Source: Fuerstiella sp. (GTDB lineage: Bacteria; Planctomycetota; Planctomycetia; Planctomycetales; Planctomycetaceae). From it: a stretch of 34,127 nucleotides of DNA. Below, piece by piece: positions 1-8,257 of this stretch. The translations under genes were made by a program, and so were the position numbers. The notes under the pieces were generated by a model that saw only the letters and a list, made by a program, of their open reading frames with translations, had not been told where the DNA came from and ran no database searches. The stretch covers positions 1 to 34,127 of the forward strand of contig JABABI010000008.1 in the NCBI GenBank assembly GCA_014238335.1, written 5' to 3'. How positions within the stretch are numbered: position 1 is the stretch's first letter; the number at the start of each line of letters is the position of its first letter.

Positions 1-139
1 CTCGAACGGTCTGCTGCCCTCGAGTTGTGAAGGAAGAAGTTCCTTACACGTACTGTGTCACAAAAACTCGTCAGGAACAGCGAACTCGAACGGTCTGCTG
101 CCCTCGAGTTGTGAAGGAAGAAGTTCCTTACACGTACTG
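1..139 (+). repeat. 84-bp-period direct repeat inside the coding region
   Basis: Bases 1-55 recur without mismatch at 85-139, a period of 84 bp or 28 codons. Identity ends abruptly after the TACTG that closes each copy. Exact nucleotide identity, including synonymous positions, points to recent duplication or gene conversion. The array probably continues to the left of the window. Confidence 0.9.
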
Positions 140-242
140 CGTCTGTGTCAATAAACCAGAGCAGCGTGAGGTTGAAGTCCAGGTCTGCCAAATGGTCGAA
201 AAGACCATACAGTGCCGAGTCTGCAAACCAGCATGCAAATAA
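1..242 (+). CDS. 3' end of a Cys-rich YTV-like repeat protein (partial)
   Basis: The frame is open from base 3 and ends at TAA 240-242, so the start lies left of the window; the ATG at 27 is only an internal Met. The visible 79 residues are repeats: RTVCCPRVVKEEVPYTYCV occurs twice, 28 residues apart, then a diverged third copy (VEVQVCQMVEKTIQCRVCK) and the end CKPACK. Alternating charged/Val/Thr stretches with paired Cys and a Y-T-Y core resemble the YTV-type repeat proteins reported from planctomycete cell walls. A surface or wall role, perhaps with disulfide cross-links, is inferred from that likeness. Export cannot be judged because the N-terminus is missing. A strong terminator follows at 312-347. 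Confidence 0.75.
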   Translation, partial: RTVCCPRVVKEEVPYTYCVTKTRQEQRTRTVCCPRVVKEEVPYTYCVCVNKPEQREVEVQVCQMVEKTIQCRVCKPACK

Positions 243-311
243 TTTACTGACTCGACTGCGATTGCGAGTCCCGCGGGGCGGCAACCAGTCAACGCAGTAA
301 ACTATAAATAC

Positions 312-347
312 AACGCTCCGAAAGAGATTCTCCTTCGGAGCGTTTTT
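312..347 (+). terminator. Rho-independent terminator of the repeat-protein gene
   Basis: Perfect 11-bp inverted repeat: AACGCTCCGAA (312-322) and TTCGGAGCGTT (334-344). The 11-nt loop contains a further GAG/CTC pairing, and the right arm runs into T344-T346. It lies 70 nt after the stop at 242. It is the most canonical terminator in the window. Confidence 0.85.
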
Positions 348-538
348 CTATGCGCATGAGTGTCCGTTTTCTGATTTAGGGGCGCATTTTTCCTGAGTTC
401 AGTCTCACCGTACGTGCAAACGATTGTGAATCGGCAGCCCTGCCGGTCAAATACGTTGGCCCGCCGATCACCAATAGCATCTGCCGCGACACGATTGTTT
501 TTACGCACGGTCAACGACGAAAACGTTGTGGTCCATCG

Positions 539-1285
539 ATGCCCGCACTGTGTCGCTGTAATCGCCTGAAGAAGATTAACGTGAGATACATTCGACTAGT
601 GAATTCACTGCTTGCCTGCGTTCTGCTGCCCGGCAGCCCGCAGATGGTGCGGGCGGAGGAGCCGTGCCAGTCAGAGAGAGACACCCCATGGCAGGAACTG
701 TTCGACGGACGATCGTTGACAGGGTGGAGAGGTTACAAACAGACAGAAGCCCCGTCGTCGGGCTGGACTGTCACAGCTGGAATGCTCTACAGTGATGGTT
801 CGTCGCGAACCGACCTGATCACGACGAAGATGCACCAGGACTACGAGTTGATCGTTGAATGGCGGACACAGGCAGACGGCAACAGCGGGATTTTGATTCA
901 CGCCGATGAATCGACGAAGAAGATTGCTTTCAATGCCCCGGAGATCCAGATCTATGCGACTGGCGAGAGAGATCCTGGCATCCACCACCAGGCAGGAGCT
1001 CTGTACGCTCTGTATCCTGCAATCGAAAGTTCGGTACAACCTCCAATGACATGGAACACAACTCGAGTGTTGTGCGTGGAAAAGCGAATAGCGATCTGGC
1101 ACAACGGTGCTCTGGTCTGCGATACTGTTGTTGGAAACGACGAATGGAATCAGAAGATCTCCCACAGCAAATTCAGTGACGCACAGACATTTGGCAAACG
1201 AACGAGCGGCTACATTGGTCTGCAGGATCACGGGAAAAAAGTCTGGTTTCGTGCGGTGAAGTTGCGTTCCATGGCCAGGAAATAA
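539..1285 (+). CDS. Secreted DUF1080 (3-keto-disaccharide hydrolase fold) protein
   Basis: Single DUF1080 domain (PF06439 type), about residues 50-245. It opens with WQELFDGRSLTGW, has the NSGILIHADE strand in the middle, and ends with TSGYIGLQDHGKKVWFRAV, the usual order of this lectin-like beta-sandwich. Some family members hydrolyse 3-keto-disaccharides; the substrate here is unknown. The N-terminus has a basic stretch and then LLACVLLPGSPQMVRA, a Sec-type signal, so a periplasmic location is likely. The ATG at 539 has no clear ribosome binding site. GTG at 581, preceded by GAAGAAG, gives a more normal signal peptide and may be the true start. At 248 residues it has the usual single-domain length. 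A weak T-rich terminator candidate follows. Confidence 0.88.
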   Translation: MPALCRCNRLKKINVRYIRLVNSLLACVLLPGSPQMVRAEEPCQSERDTPWQELFDGRSLTGWRGYKQTEAPSSGWTVTAGMLYSDGSSRTDLITTKMHQDYELIVEWRTQADGNSGILIHADESTKKIAFNAPEIQIYATGERDPGIHHQAGALYALYPAIESSVQPPMTWNTTRVLCVEKRIAIWHNGALVCDTVVGNDEWNQKISHSKFSDAQTFGKRTSGYIGLQDHGKKVWFRAVKLRSMARK

Positions 1286-1335
1286 GCTGCACATCCGAAA
1301 AAGAAAAATCCCTGCCGACGACCGACCCGTAATTG

Positions 1336-1356
1336 ACGGCTGACCATCCGTTTTTT
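1336..1356 (+). terminator. Weak terminator candidate after the DUF1080 gene
   Basis: ACGG (1336-1339) can pair with CCGT (1348-1351) across an 8-nt loop and runs straight into a T6 tract (1351-1356). The stem is short, so this is tentative. Confidence 0.35.
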
Positions 1357-1469
1357 GTCTTGGCAGTAAGGCGTCACACAGGTGACCTGCCCACAGTTTC
1401 CGCTCCAAACACGGAGCCGAACTTTTCCTGAAGCTGATAGATCATGGCGATTGGAAGTGAGTAAGTACG

Positions 1470-1967
1470 GTGCTTGGACGAATTCTGCTGTGTGTCATTC
1501 TCATTCCACTGGTAGAACTGGTTCTTCTGAACCAGTTGCAACAGCGGACCAGCCTGTTAACGACCGTTGTCGTAGTACTGATCACCGGGATCGTCGGCGT
1601 GAACCTGGCTCGACGACAGGGACTGCAGGTTTGGCGCAAGATCCACGAGCAGACCGCTGCCGGACAGGTGCCATCACAGGAAATCATGGACGCAGTCATG
1701 ATTCTGCTGGCGGGGGCATTTCTGATCACGCCGGGACTGCTTACCGACTGTGTCGGCTTTTCGTTGCTTATCCCGAGTGCCCGGCGACGGCTCGGCTCTT
1801 ACCTGGCGGAGTGGTTTCGCCGGAAGACTGTCACGACGTTTCAAGCGAGTGCATTCAGCAGCGCTTATCCCACAGAAGATTCCAGCGTTGAAGACGCACC
1901 CTCCGTTCGCGTCGTTGTGCCACCGGAAGACGAAGAGCCAATGGACTCACCACCGGCATTGAAGTGA
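1470..1967 (+). CDS. FxsA-family membrane protein
   Basis: 165 residues resembling FxsA, the inner-membrane protein first known as a suppressor of F exclusion of phage T7; its biochemical role is not established. Visible marks: N-terminal helix MLGRILLCVILIPLVELVLL, second helix SLLTTVVVVLITGIVGVNLA, the conserved polar stretch ARRQGLQVW, and a hydrophobic region with the family-typical ITPGLLTDCVGF, followed by the end of the hydrophobic core. The last ~50 residues are acidic and variable, as usual. The start is GTG at 1470, preceded by GGAAGTGAG about 9 nt upstream. It may be transcribed with the DUF1080 gene or alone. Confidence 0.88.
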   Translation: MLGRILLCVILIPLVELVLLNQLQQRTSLLTTVVVVLITGIVGVNLARRQGLQVWRKIHEQTAAGQVPSQEIMDAVMILLAGAFLITPGLLTDCVGFSLLIPSARRRLGSYLAEWFRRKTVTTFQASAFSSAYPTEDSSVEDAPSVRVVVPPEDEEPMDSPPALK

Positions 1968-2310
1968 CAGACAGAGGGAGTCACCGGTACATCCGCCTGT
2001 CACTGGAAACATGCAAACAAACGGAACGTTGAGCGGCGGACCGGACTCCTCAGTTGGGCACGGGTGGTTCTTGGTAGTTCACGCAGTCTGCCTGCCGACA
2101 ATTGCAAGCCACAGGCTGGCAGCCCGCACAACAACCAGTTTTGCTCTGTCAAACCTCATCCCGGAATGAACTCAGTTTCCACAGGTCGCACGAAGTGTGA
2201 CCTGTGACTTCGCTGGACGTACAAAGTCCGCCCGAATCATCGACGCCGCGTATCGAGCGGCGTACTTTGCTGCAAACGCTTAGATAACGCAGATATCCCC
2301 TCCATTTTTT
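1968..2310. other. Intergenic region with two hairpins, between convergent genes
   Basis: No coding frame is convincing here. Hairpin 1: ACAGGTCGCAC (2181-2191), loop GAA, GTGTGACCTGT (2195-2205), with one G-T pair and an added C-G closing pair. Hairpin 2: ACGCCGC (2243-2249) with GCGGCGT (2257-2263), enclosed by CAAAGT (2222-2227) and ACTTTG (2264-2269). The region separates the FxsA gene (+) from the DUF1501 gene (-), so either hairpin could end transcription. Neither has a T-tract on either strand. Confidence 0.55.
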
Positions 2311-3786
2311 TCAGCTCAGAATCTTCGTGAGCACGTGTGATTCTTCTTCCACGCCCGTCAGTTTCTGGTCCAGTCCCTGAAAGCGGAAGGTCAGGCGACG
2401 GTGGTCGATGCCCAGTTGATGCAGGATGGTGGCATTCAGGTCGCGGATGTGGATGGCACCATCTTCAAATCGTGTCGTTTTTTTTCCGTCCTGGTCCACG
2501 ATGTTGTAGCTGTACTCATCGGTCCGCCCATGCTCGATTCCTCCTTTGACGCCTCCGCCAGCCAGCCATGCGGTAAAGCATCGTGAGTGATGATCACGAC
2601 CATAATCTGTGGCCGACTGACTTCCCTGACAATAGACGGTTCGCCCGAACTCACCGCTGAATACGATCAGCGTGTCGTCCAGCAAACCACGATTCTTCAG
2701 GTCTTTAATCAGTGCCGCACACGGTTGATCAATGTCGAAACACTGACCTCTCATCTTGCCGGGCAGCGCTGCATGGTGATCCCAGCCGCGATGGTAGACC
2801 TGGACAAACCGCACACCACGTTCCACCATTCGCCGAGCCAGCAGACAGTTGCGAGCGAAAGATCCGGTCTTATGAACTTCGGGGCCGTACAGATCCAGCA
2901 TCGCTGCCGGCTCCGCACTGATGTCGGTGAGTTCGGGGACCGACGCCTGCATTCGGAACGCCATCTCCTGCTGAGCAATTGTGGTGTGGATTTCCGGGTC
3001 GCCGATCTCGGCGGCGTGCTTCTGATTGAGTTCCGTGACCAGTTCCAGCATTTTGTGGCGACTGGCGCGGCTGACTCCGGCGGGATTTGAAAGGAACAGA
3101 ACCGGGGCTCCTGACGACTGAAACGCCACACCCTGGTGTTTCGACGGCAGGAAACCGGTGCCCCACAGCCGACTGTACAAAGCCTGCACGTTGCGCTGAT
3201 CACCCGACCAGAAAGCCGAGTTCAACACGATAAAATCCGGCAAATCCTTGTTCAAAGTTCCCAAACCATAGCTCAGCCACGCTCCAAGACTCGGTTTGCC
3301 GGGGATTTGCGACCCCGTGCAAATCAGGGTCTTGCCGGGATCGTGGTTGATGGCATCCGTGTACATCGACTTGATCAGACACACATCGTCCGCCACCGTC
3401 GAAAGATGAGGCAGCAATTCCGACATGAAAAGGCCGCTTTGGCCCTGGGGGGAAAATTTGAACATCGAAGGCTGAATCAGATGATCCCTGCCTTTTGTCA
3501 TCGCAGTCACGCGTTGCCCGTCTCTGACGTCGTCGGGCAGTGGTTGTCTAAATTTCTCGCCCAGTTTCGGTTTGTGATCGAACAGATCCAACTGACTTGG
3601 AGCGCCCGCCATAAACAGAAAGATAACGCGTTTTGCCTTTGGTAAGGCATCAGCAACGTAGTTACCGTCCGCCACGCATGGTGGCGACACCAGCGCAGCG
3701 AGTGCCGCAGCACCCAGCCCCGCTTTCGATTGATTCAGAAACTGCCGGCGCGACTGCAGAATTTGGTATTGTTCAAATGGATCCAT
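2311..3786 (-). CDS. DUF1501 protein with Tat signal
   Basis: 491 residues. The N-terminus SRRQFLNQSKAGLGAAALAA has twin Arg (R13, R14) and a weakly hydrophobic stretch, so Tat export is likely. The body matches DUF1501, a family related to alkaline phosphatase/sulfatase folds and greatly expanded in planctomycetes: KRVIFLFMAGAPSQLDLFDHKP near the start, INHDPGKTLICTGSQ, RGVRFVQVYHRGWDHH, and DDTLIVFSGEFGRT. The Asp, His and Glu residues in these motifs are those expected to bind metal in such folds, but no reaction is established. The start ATG lies 3 nt after the stop of the DUF1549/DUF1553 gene, so the two are surely co-transcribed. This pairing is a planctomycete hallmark and suggests the two proteins act together in the periplasm. 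Confidence 0.93.
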   Translation of the reverse strand: MDPFEQYQILQSRRQFLNQSKAGLGAAALAALVSPPCVADGNYVADALPKAKRVIFLFMAGAPSQLDLFDHKPKLGEKFRQPLPDDVRDGQRVTAMTKGRDHLIQPSMFKFSPQGQSGLFMSELLPHLSTVADDVCLIKSMYTDAINHDPGKTLICTGSQIPGKPSLGAWLSYGLGTLNKDLPDFIVLNSAFWSGDQRNVQALYSRLWGTGFLPSKHQGVAFQSSGAPVLFLSNPAGVSRASRHKMLELVTELNQKHAAEIGDPEIHTTIAQQEMAFRMQASVPELTDISAEPAAMLDLYGPEVHKTGSFARNCLLARRMVERGVRFVQVYHRGWDHHAALPGKMRGQCFDIDQPCAALIKDLKNRGLLDDTLIVFSGEFGRTVYCQGSQSATDYGRDHHSRCFTAWLAGGGVKGGIEHGRTDEYSYNIVDQDGKKTTRFEDGAIHIRDLNATILHQLGIDHRRLTFRFQGLDQKLTGVEEESHVLTKILS

Positions 3787-3789
3787 GAT

Positions 3790-6318
3790 TTACTCCCGTG
3801 TCTTCGTCGCATCGAGATTGAACAATGAATTCACCAACATTGTCCAGGCAGCAATCTCAATACGTTCCTGGTGACTGGCCTCCTTAATCTCGGAGGTCAC
3901 CGCTTTTACCGATTCGACATCCTGCTGATATGTCAGACGCAGACCACTTAGACCGTTTTGCAGACTCGCCAGCTCCTCCGTGTCCGGCAGGTGAGACGTG
4001 ACCGACTCGTAGGCACGACTCAAACGTGCCGCTTCACTCAAATCATTAGCTGCCAGCAGCGTTCGTGCTGCGTTTCCTGCCGCGTGGAAGTACTGACGCT
4101 CATTCATCAGCACCAGCGCCTGCAGTGGCGTGTTGGTTCGCTCGCGCCGAGCAACACAGCTTTCCCGGGTGGGAGCGTCAAAAATTGTCATTTGCGGCGG
4201 GGGCATCGCGCGTTTCCAGAAGGAATAAATGCTGCGCCGGTAAATGCTTTCTCCAGTGTCCGCTTCGAATGAGTAGGTGCTGGAAGACTTCATCGAAACA
4301 CTTTTCCAAAGGTTCGGTGGCTGGGGTGGTCTCACACTTTTTCCGTACATCGTTTCATTCAGCAAACCGCTCACCAAAAGCATCTGATCACGGATCATTT
4401 CAGAATCAAGTCGGAAGCGCGAACCGCGGCCCAGCAAACGGTTTTCCGGATCCGCCTGGTAGGCTTCGACGGGGGCGCTGGAAGACTGCTGATAGGTTGC
4501 CGATAACACGATCGCCCGGATCAGCGTTTTCACATCCCACTGCGACTGCACAAAGCTGCTCGCCAGATCATCCAGCAGGTCCGGATGGCTGGGAAACTCG
4601 CCCTGTGCGCCGAAATCCCCGGACGTCTTCACCAATCCCACACCAAAGAACTGCTGCCAGAACCGATTCACAGCAACTCGCGCGGTCAGTGGATGCTGCC
4701 CGTCCGTCACCCAGCGAGCCAGATCCATGCGGGTTTTCAGACTCTCCGCGCTATCCAGTGGTGGAAGAAAGGAAGGCGTGTTGCGTTCCACCTGTTCGCC
4801 CGGCTGATCATAGGCACCACGAGTCAGTATATAGGCCGGTCGAATTTCCGTCCTCTCCTTCGATACCAGGCTGACCTGAACCAACGTGTTCAAATCTGCG
4901 TTCTGCCGAGTCACTGCCTTGAGCTCTTCTTCTTTCTGTTTCAATGTCGCGACCGCCGCTGCTTTTTCGTCCGGCGTCGCTGCTTTCCTGAGCGTGTTGA
5001 TCTCAACAGTGACGGTGGCGACCCGCGACGCCAGCAGCTTCAACTGCTCGCTCTGTGCGGGCGTCGGCAGTTGAATGAATGGAGGATGTGTATCTCGGCC
5101 GGGCGTTTCCGGGGTCGTGTCGAAGTTATTGAAAAAGGCAGACAGCTGATAGAAATCTTTCTGCGTGACCGGATCGTACTTGTGGTCGTGACAGACGGCA
5201 CACCCCAGCGTCAGTCCAAGAAATGCCGTTCCAAATGCTGAAACTCGATCAACCACATTTCGATTGAAGCTCTCCTCTGGAATTGCGGTACCTCGATCAA
5301 TCACCAGATGCAGGCGGTTGAAGCCGGACGCAATCTGCTGATCGATTGTCGGTTGTTCGTAAAGATCGCCCGCTATCTGATACGTCACGAAGTCGTCGAA
5401 ACGCAGATTGGCATTGAACGCTCGAATGACCCAGTCGCGATAGGGTGTCATTTCCCGGTAGTGATCATGATGAATTCCGTTAGTGTCCGCAAAACGCACC
5501 AGGTCCAGCCAGTACTTCGCCATATGTTCTCCGTACCGCGGAGTCGCCAGCAGGCGATCGACAAGATCCTGGTAAGCCTCAGGAGACTGATCATTGAGGA
5601 AGCGTTGAATCTCAGTTGGTGTCGGAGGTACCCCGGTCAAATCCAACGTGACTCTTCTGATCAGCGTTCGTTTGTCCGCGGCCGGTTGGGGTGTCATCTT
5701 TTCCACTGTCAGCCGAGCCAGCACAAAACGATCGATGGGCGAGTTCCACTGTGGATCTGCGGCGTCCGGTGCTGTCGGTCGCTGTGGCGACACAAAGGCC
5801 CAGAAATCCTCGTACTGCGCTCCATTAAGAATCCACTGTCTGATGACCTGTTTTTCCCCGGATGTGAGTGGCTTTACGTTAGACTCTGCGGGCGGCATCC
5901 GCTCGGCATCGTCGTTGGTCGTCAGTCGCTGCCAGATTGCGCTGGCCTGCAGATCCTTCGGTGTAATGACTCGGTGTCCGTCGCGATCATGGAACGGCCC
6001 TTCTCTGTCGTCGGCAACATCCAGTCGCAATTCTGCCTGTCGAGTCTCTTCGTTGGGCCCGTGACATTGAAAGCAGCGGTCCGACAGAATTGCTCTCACG
6101 TCCCTGTTGAATGAGACGGTGTCACTGGCAGCAGGCAGGCTGATCAAGGTCCAGATACTCAGCAACAAGGGCATGCGAGTGAATCGGCTACGGCATAACC
6201 ACAACCGATTTCGATCGACATTCCATTTGTTCCTGTCCTGCATGATTCGCCGTCGCTGCCCCTTCGCAAACCGCGCTGAAATTAAAAACTTGTGTTTCTG
6301 AACAATGGCTGATCTCAT
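3790..6318 (-). CDS. DUF1549/DUF1553 protein with N-terminal cytochrome c-type domain
   Basis: Up to 842 residues. After a signal segment (LLLSIWTLISLPAAS, about 51-65) come a planctomycete cytochrome c-like domain (PSCyt1) with heme motif CFQCH (82-86), then DUF1549 (PSCyt2), about 190-395, starting SPIDRFVLARL, and DUF1553 (PSD1), about 540-800, with LARWVTDGQHPLTARVAVNR and NTPLQALVLMNE. A second CxxCH, CAVCHDHK (373-377), lies inside DUF1549 as usual. A periplasmic heme protein, possibly redox-active, is expected; substrate unknown. The longest frame is given. The ATG at 6243 gives a more normal signal n-region, and neither start has a clear ribosome binding site. It is first in the two-gene unit with DUF1501. 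Confidence 0.92.
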   Translation of the reverse strand: MRSAIVQKHKFLISARFAKGQRRRIMQDRNKWNVDRNRLWLCRSRFTRMPLLLSIWTLISLPAASDTVSFNRDVRAILSDRCFQCHGPNEETRQAELRLDVADDREGPFHDRDGHRVITPKDLQASAIWQRLTTNDDAERMPPAESNVKPLTSGEKQVIRQWILNGAQYEDFWAFVSPQRPTAPDAADPQWNSPIDRFVLARLTVEKMTPQPAADKRTLIRRVTLDLTGVPPTPTEIQRFLNDQSPEAYQDLVDRLLATPRYGEHMAKYWLDLVRFADTNGIHHDHYREMTPYRDWVIRAFNANLRFDDFVTYQIAGDLYEQPTIDQQIASGFNRLHLVIDRGTAIPEESFNRNVVDRVSAFGTAFLGLTLGCAVCHDHKYDPVTQKDFYQLSAFFNNFDTTPETPGRDTHPPFIQLPTPAQSEQLKLLASRVATVTVEINTLRKAATPDEKAAAVATLKQKEEELKAVTRQNADLNTLVQVSLVSKERTEIRPAYILTRGAYDQPGEQVERNTPSFLPPLDSAESLKTRMDLARWVTDGQHPLTARVAVNRFWQQFFGVGLVKTSGDFGAQGEFPSHPDLLDDLASSFVQSQWDVKTLIRAIVLSATYQQSSSAPVEAYQADPENRLLGRGSRFRLDSEMIRDQMLLVSGLLNETMYGKSVRPPQPPNLWKSVSMKSSSTYSFEADTGESIYRRSIYSFWKRAMPPPQMTIFDAPTRESCVARRERTNTPLQALVLMNERQYFHAAGNAARTLLAANDLSEAARLSRAYESVTSHLPDTEELASLQNGLSGLRLTYQQDVESVKAVTSEIKEASHQERIEIAAWTMLVNSLFNLDATKTRE

Positions 6319-6639
6319 TTTTTTGTCTCAATGACTGGACAGCGCTTCACCTGGTGCGGCGGAGAACCAGAAGGGCAGGACGTTCTCACCTTGTTCGATT
6401 GCAGCCCACCAGTGTACCCACAAGACATCCTGGAATGGATTGGGCACGTACCTATTGTGGCACTTCACCAACCTGAACTCAACAGGCGGGCGGCTGCAGT
6501 AACGGATTGTGGTTTCGGACTTGTGGGTGGCGGGGGCTGGACTGAACTTGCGAAGGAAGCCCGGGGGCACTCGCTTTTCGCTCCAACCCCGGCCCCACTC
6601 TCCAACTTGACAACTGTTCGCCTCCGGACCCGGCTGTGA
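6319..6639. other. Unexplained 321-bp region open in frames on both strands
   Basis: Lies between the stop of the DUF493 gene (6640) and the start of the DUF1549 gene (6318), both on the minus strand. It carries a minus-strand frame at 6328-6570 (80 residues, Trp/Phe-rich: LWVHWWAAIEQGENVLPFWF) and a plus-strand frame at 6331-6639 (102 residues). I recognise neither and see no ribosome binding site that favours one. The region should hold the promoter of the downstream cytochrome/DUF1501 unit. It could be a small unknown gene, a dispersed repeat or a decayed fragment. Confidence 0.4.
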
Positions 6640-6646
6640 TCACAGC
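6633..6646. other. 14-bp perfect palindrome at the DUF493 stop
   Basis: GCTGTGATCACAGC is a perfect dyad spanning the TGA of the DUF493 gene (6640-6642, minus strand). It could be a protein-binding site or the base of a termination structure, but it has no T-tract. Confidence 0.5.
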
Positions 6647-6921
6647 AGCATCACCATGCCGTCCACGCCCATCAGTCGACTGTAAATCGCCAGCACCTGC
6701 TGAGGCGAGTCACATTCGGGTTCCAGCGTAATGGCGACATGATTTCCCTTCGGCGTATTTCGAAGTGTATACGGAGGATCCTGTTCAAGGCCGAGCTCGT
6801 CGCGGACCTGTGCAATGACACGTCCGGTAAACCTGCCGTCAGCGACTCCGATGACCTTGAACATATATGGCCCCGGGAAAGAATGGTGTGCTTCGAGCAC
6901 TTCCACGGAAGGCAGCGACAT
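6640..6921 (-). CDS. Small DUF493 (YbeD-like) protein
   Basis: 93 residues in the DUF493/YbeD family, small alpha-beta proteins of ACT-like fold with a suspected regulatory role. Marks: FPGPYMFKVIGVADGRF near the N-terminus, NTPKGNHVAITLEPEC, then the C-terminal helix SPQQVLAIYSRLMGVDGMVMLL, matching the family's F-P...K-V-G, S-K-G-N-Y and I-Y-x-x-L pattern. The frame is open upstream, but the ATG at 6921 is chosen because AAAGGA (6928-6933 on the plus strand) lies 6 nt before it and the family alignment begins just after. It is the last gene of the minus-strand series from 10392, with 46 nt to the DUF1080 gene; I see no functional link to those genes. Confidence 0.85.
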   Translation of the reverse strand: MSLPSVEVLEAHHSFPGPYMFKVIGVADGRFTGRVIAQVRDELGLEQDPPYTLRNTPKGNHVAITLEPECDSPQQVLAIYSRLMGVDGMVMLL

Positions 6922-6967
6922 CGGATTTCCTTTCTTCATGCCGGAACAGTATCCGGGACGCCTCTGG

Positions 6968-8122
6968 CTATTCAGCAACGTCCGTTGACCGAGCGTAGAT
7001 ATTGCAGAAGTCCACCGGCCCGGTCGGCGATAGCGTGATCGCGCCAGGCGAATCACCGGCCGCAGTTTCGGCCATCGAAACCTGATGACCGTTGACCGTC
7101 ACCCAGCGTTTTCCATTGCGAATACCGCTTTCGACTCGGTTCCAGCGACCAACCGGCGCCAGGTGCGGTGCAATCTGCGGGTCACTCAGATCGATTGTCT
7201 CTGCCGATCCCGAGTTGATCAATGTTCTGCTGGATTTTCCTTTCAGGCGTACGTCAACGACAAACCCGATGTTCTTGAATGATTCCATCGTCATCAGAGT
7301 GCCAGTTGCATCTGCAGCACCGTTGAAGGCCAGAACCCAGTCTTTCGACTGCCAATGCGAATCGGTTCCCGCAGCCTTCCAGCCATCCAGATTCAGCCCC
7401 GTGTACAGAGACCGATACCCACGATTGGCAATCGCGACGTGTGCTGCTTTCACATCTGTCGACGGGAGTTCCCTGATTCGGACGTTTCGATAGTGTACAA
7501 CGCCTCCTTCAGACTCCAGGCAGATATAGCCTTTGCGAGGCACACAATCCGTTCCGCGCGTCACGACTTTGCCGTTCACGGCCAGTGAGATCTCGCCATC
7601 ACGACATTCGATCCGGTAATGATTCCACTCGGGACTTGGATTCGAGCGATTCTCCGTCGGAAACGCCCGGCTGCCACCACGTCCATTGACGGGGGTCATT
7701 GTAGCTCCGTGAATCGGAAAGATGTCGCCGTGAGTTGTATGCCCCTTTGAGTTGCCGTATGCGTTTTCCAGAACCTGAACCTCAACGCCGCGATGAAACG
7801 GTACTCCCCGTGAGGTGATGTCATCCGCCCAGACAAAGATGCCGGCATTGCCGCGCGGAACCATGTGTCGCCATTCCAGCTCCATCACAAAGTTCTGATA
7901 CATCTTCTCCGTACGCAATTCTCCGATGGGTGCTCCGGTGCAGACAAGCATGTCGTCCTGAAAGCTCCATGTTTCAGAAGGAGTGTTGGTAAGTGCCCAG
8001 CCGGACAAATCTTTACCGTTGAACATCGGCTGAAAGGCGTCGTCGGCCGATAACTGGCGGGGCAGTGTGAACAGGACCACAACGCTGGTAAAGATGACAA
8101 GACGGCGAAGATGGCTGGGCAT
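6968..8122 (-). CDS. Secreted protein with two DUF1080 domains
   Basis: 384 residues. A Sec-type signal (VIFTSVVVLFTLPRQLSA, about 9-26) precedes two DUF1080 domains. The first, about 29-215, has FQPMFNGKDLSGW, NAGIFVWADDI and KGYICLESEGGVVHYRNVRI. The second, about 235-380, starts YRSLYTGLNLDGWKAAG and is more diverged, with weaker central motifs. The known activity in the family is hydrolysis of 3-keto-disaccharides; the second copy may only bind sugar. It lies downstream of an exported Gfo/Idh/MocA oxidoreductase and a LmbE-type deacetylase, consistent with oxidising a glycoside at C3 and then cleaving it, all in the periplasm. The start ATG at 8122 follows GAG about 7 nt upstream. Confidence 0.9.
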   Translation of the reverse strand: MPSHLRRLVIFTSVVVLFTLPRQLSADDAFQPMFNGKDLSGWALTNTPSETWSFQDDMLVCTGAPIGELRTEKMYQNFVMELEWRHMVPRGNAGIFVWADDITSRGVPFHRGVEVQVLENAYGNSKGHTTHGDIFPIHGATMTPVNGRGGSRAFPTENRSNPSPEWNHYRIECRDGEISLAVNGKVVTRGTDCVPRKGYICLESEGGVVHYRNVRIRELPSTDVKAAHVAIANRGYRSLYTGLNLDGWKAAGTDSHWQSKDWVLAFNGAADATGTLMTMESFKNIGFVVDVRLKGKSSRTLINSGSAETIDLSDPQIAPHLAPVGRWNRVESGIRNGKRWVTVNGHQVSMAETAAGDSPGAITLSPTGPVDFCNIYARSTDVAE

Positions 8123-8257
8123 GGTGGTTCTCGCAGAGGGAATACATTCAGAGGCTGTAACGTATTAGACCGTGCTCAGCACCGTTATCGAAGCGCAGCA
8201 CAGAATTTCGTGCCGTCCGAACCCGCGAAGCGGTCTGCCCGTCGTTTATGAGTTTGA

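Noticed and set aside
302..514. 70-residue minus-strand frame
   Set aside because: It runs through the terminator at 312-347, is Arg-rich without family likeness and has no ribosome binding site.
671..1408. 245-residue minus-strand frame opposite the DUF1080 gene
   Set aside because: Antisense shadow of a clear DUF1080 domain; low-complexity Arg/Ser/Cys content.
1382..1891. 169-residue plus-strand frame overlapping the FxsA gene
   Set aside because: Different frame of the FxsA-like gene, whose helices and motifs are clear; this product is Arg/Thr/Ser-rich.
4065..4874. 269-residue plus-strand frame opposite the DUF1549/DUF1553 gene
   Set aside because: Shadow of a well-supported gene; composition rich in Arg, Ser and Pro.
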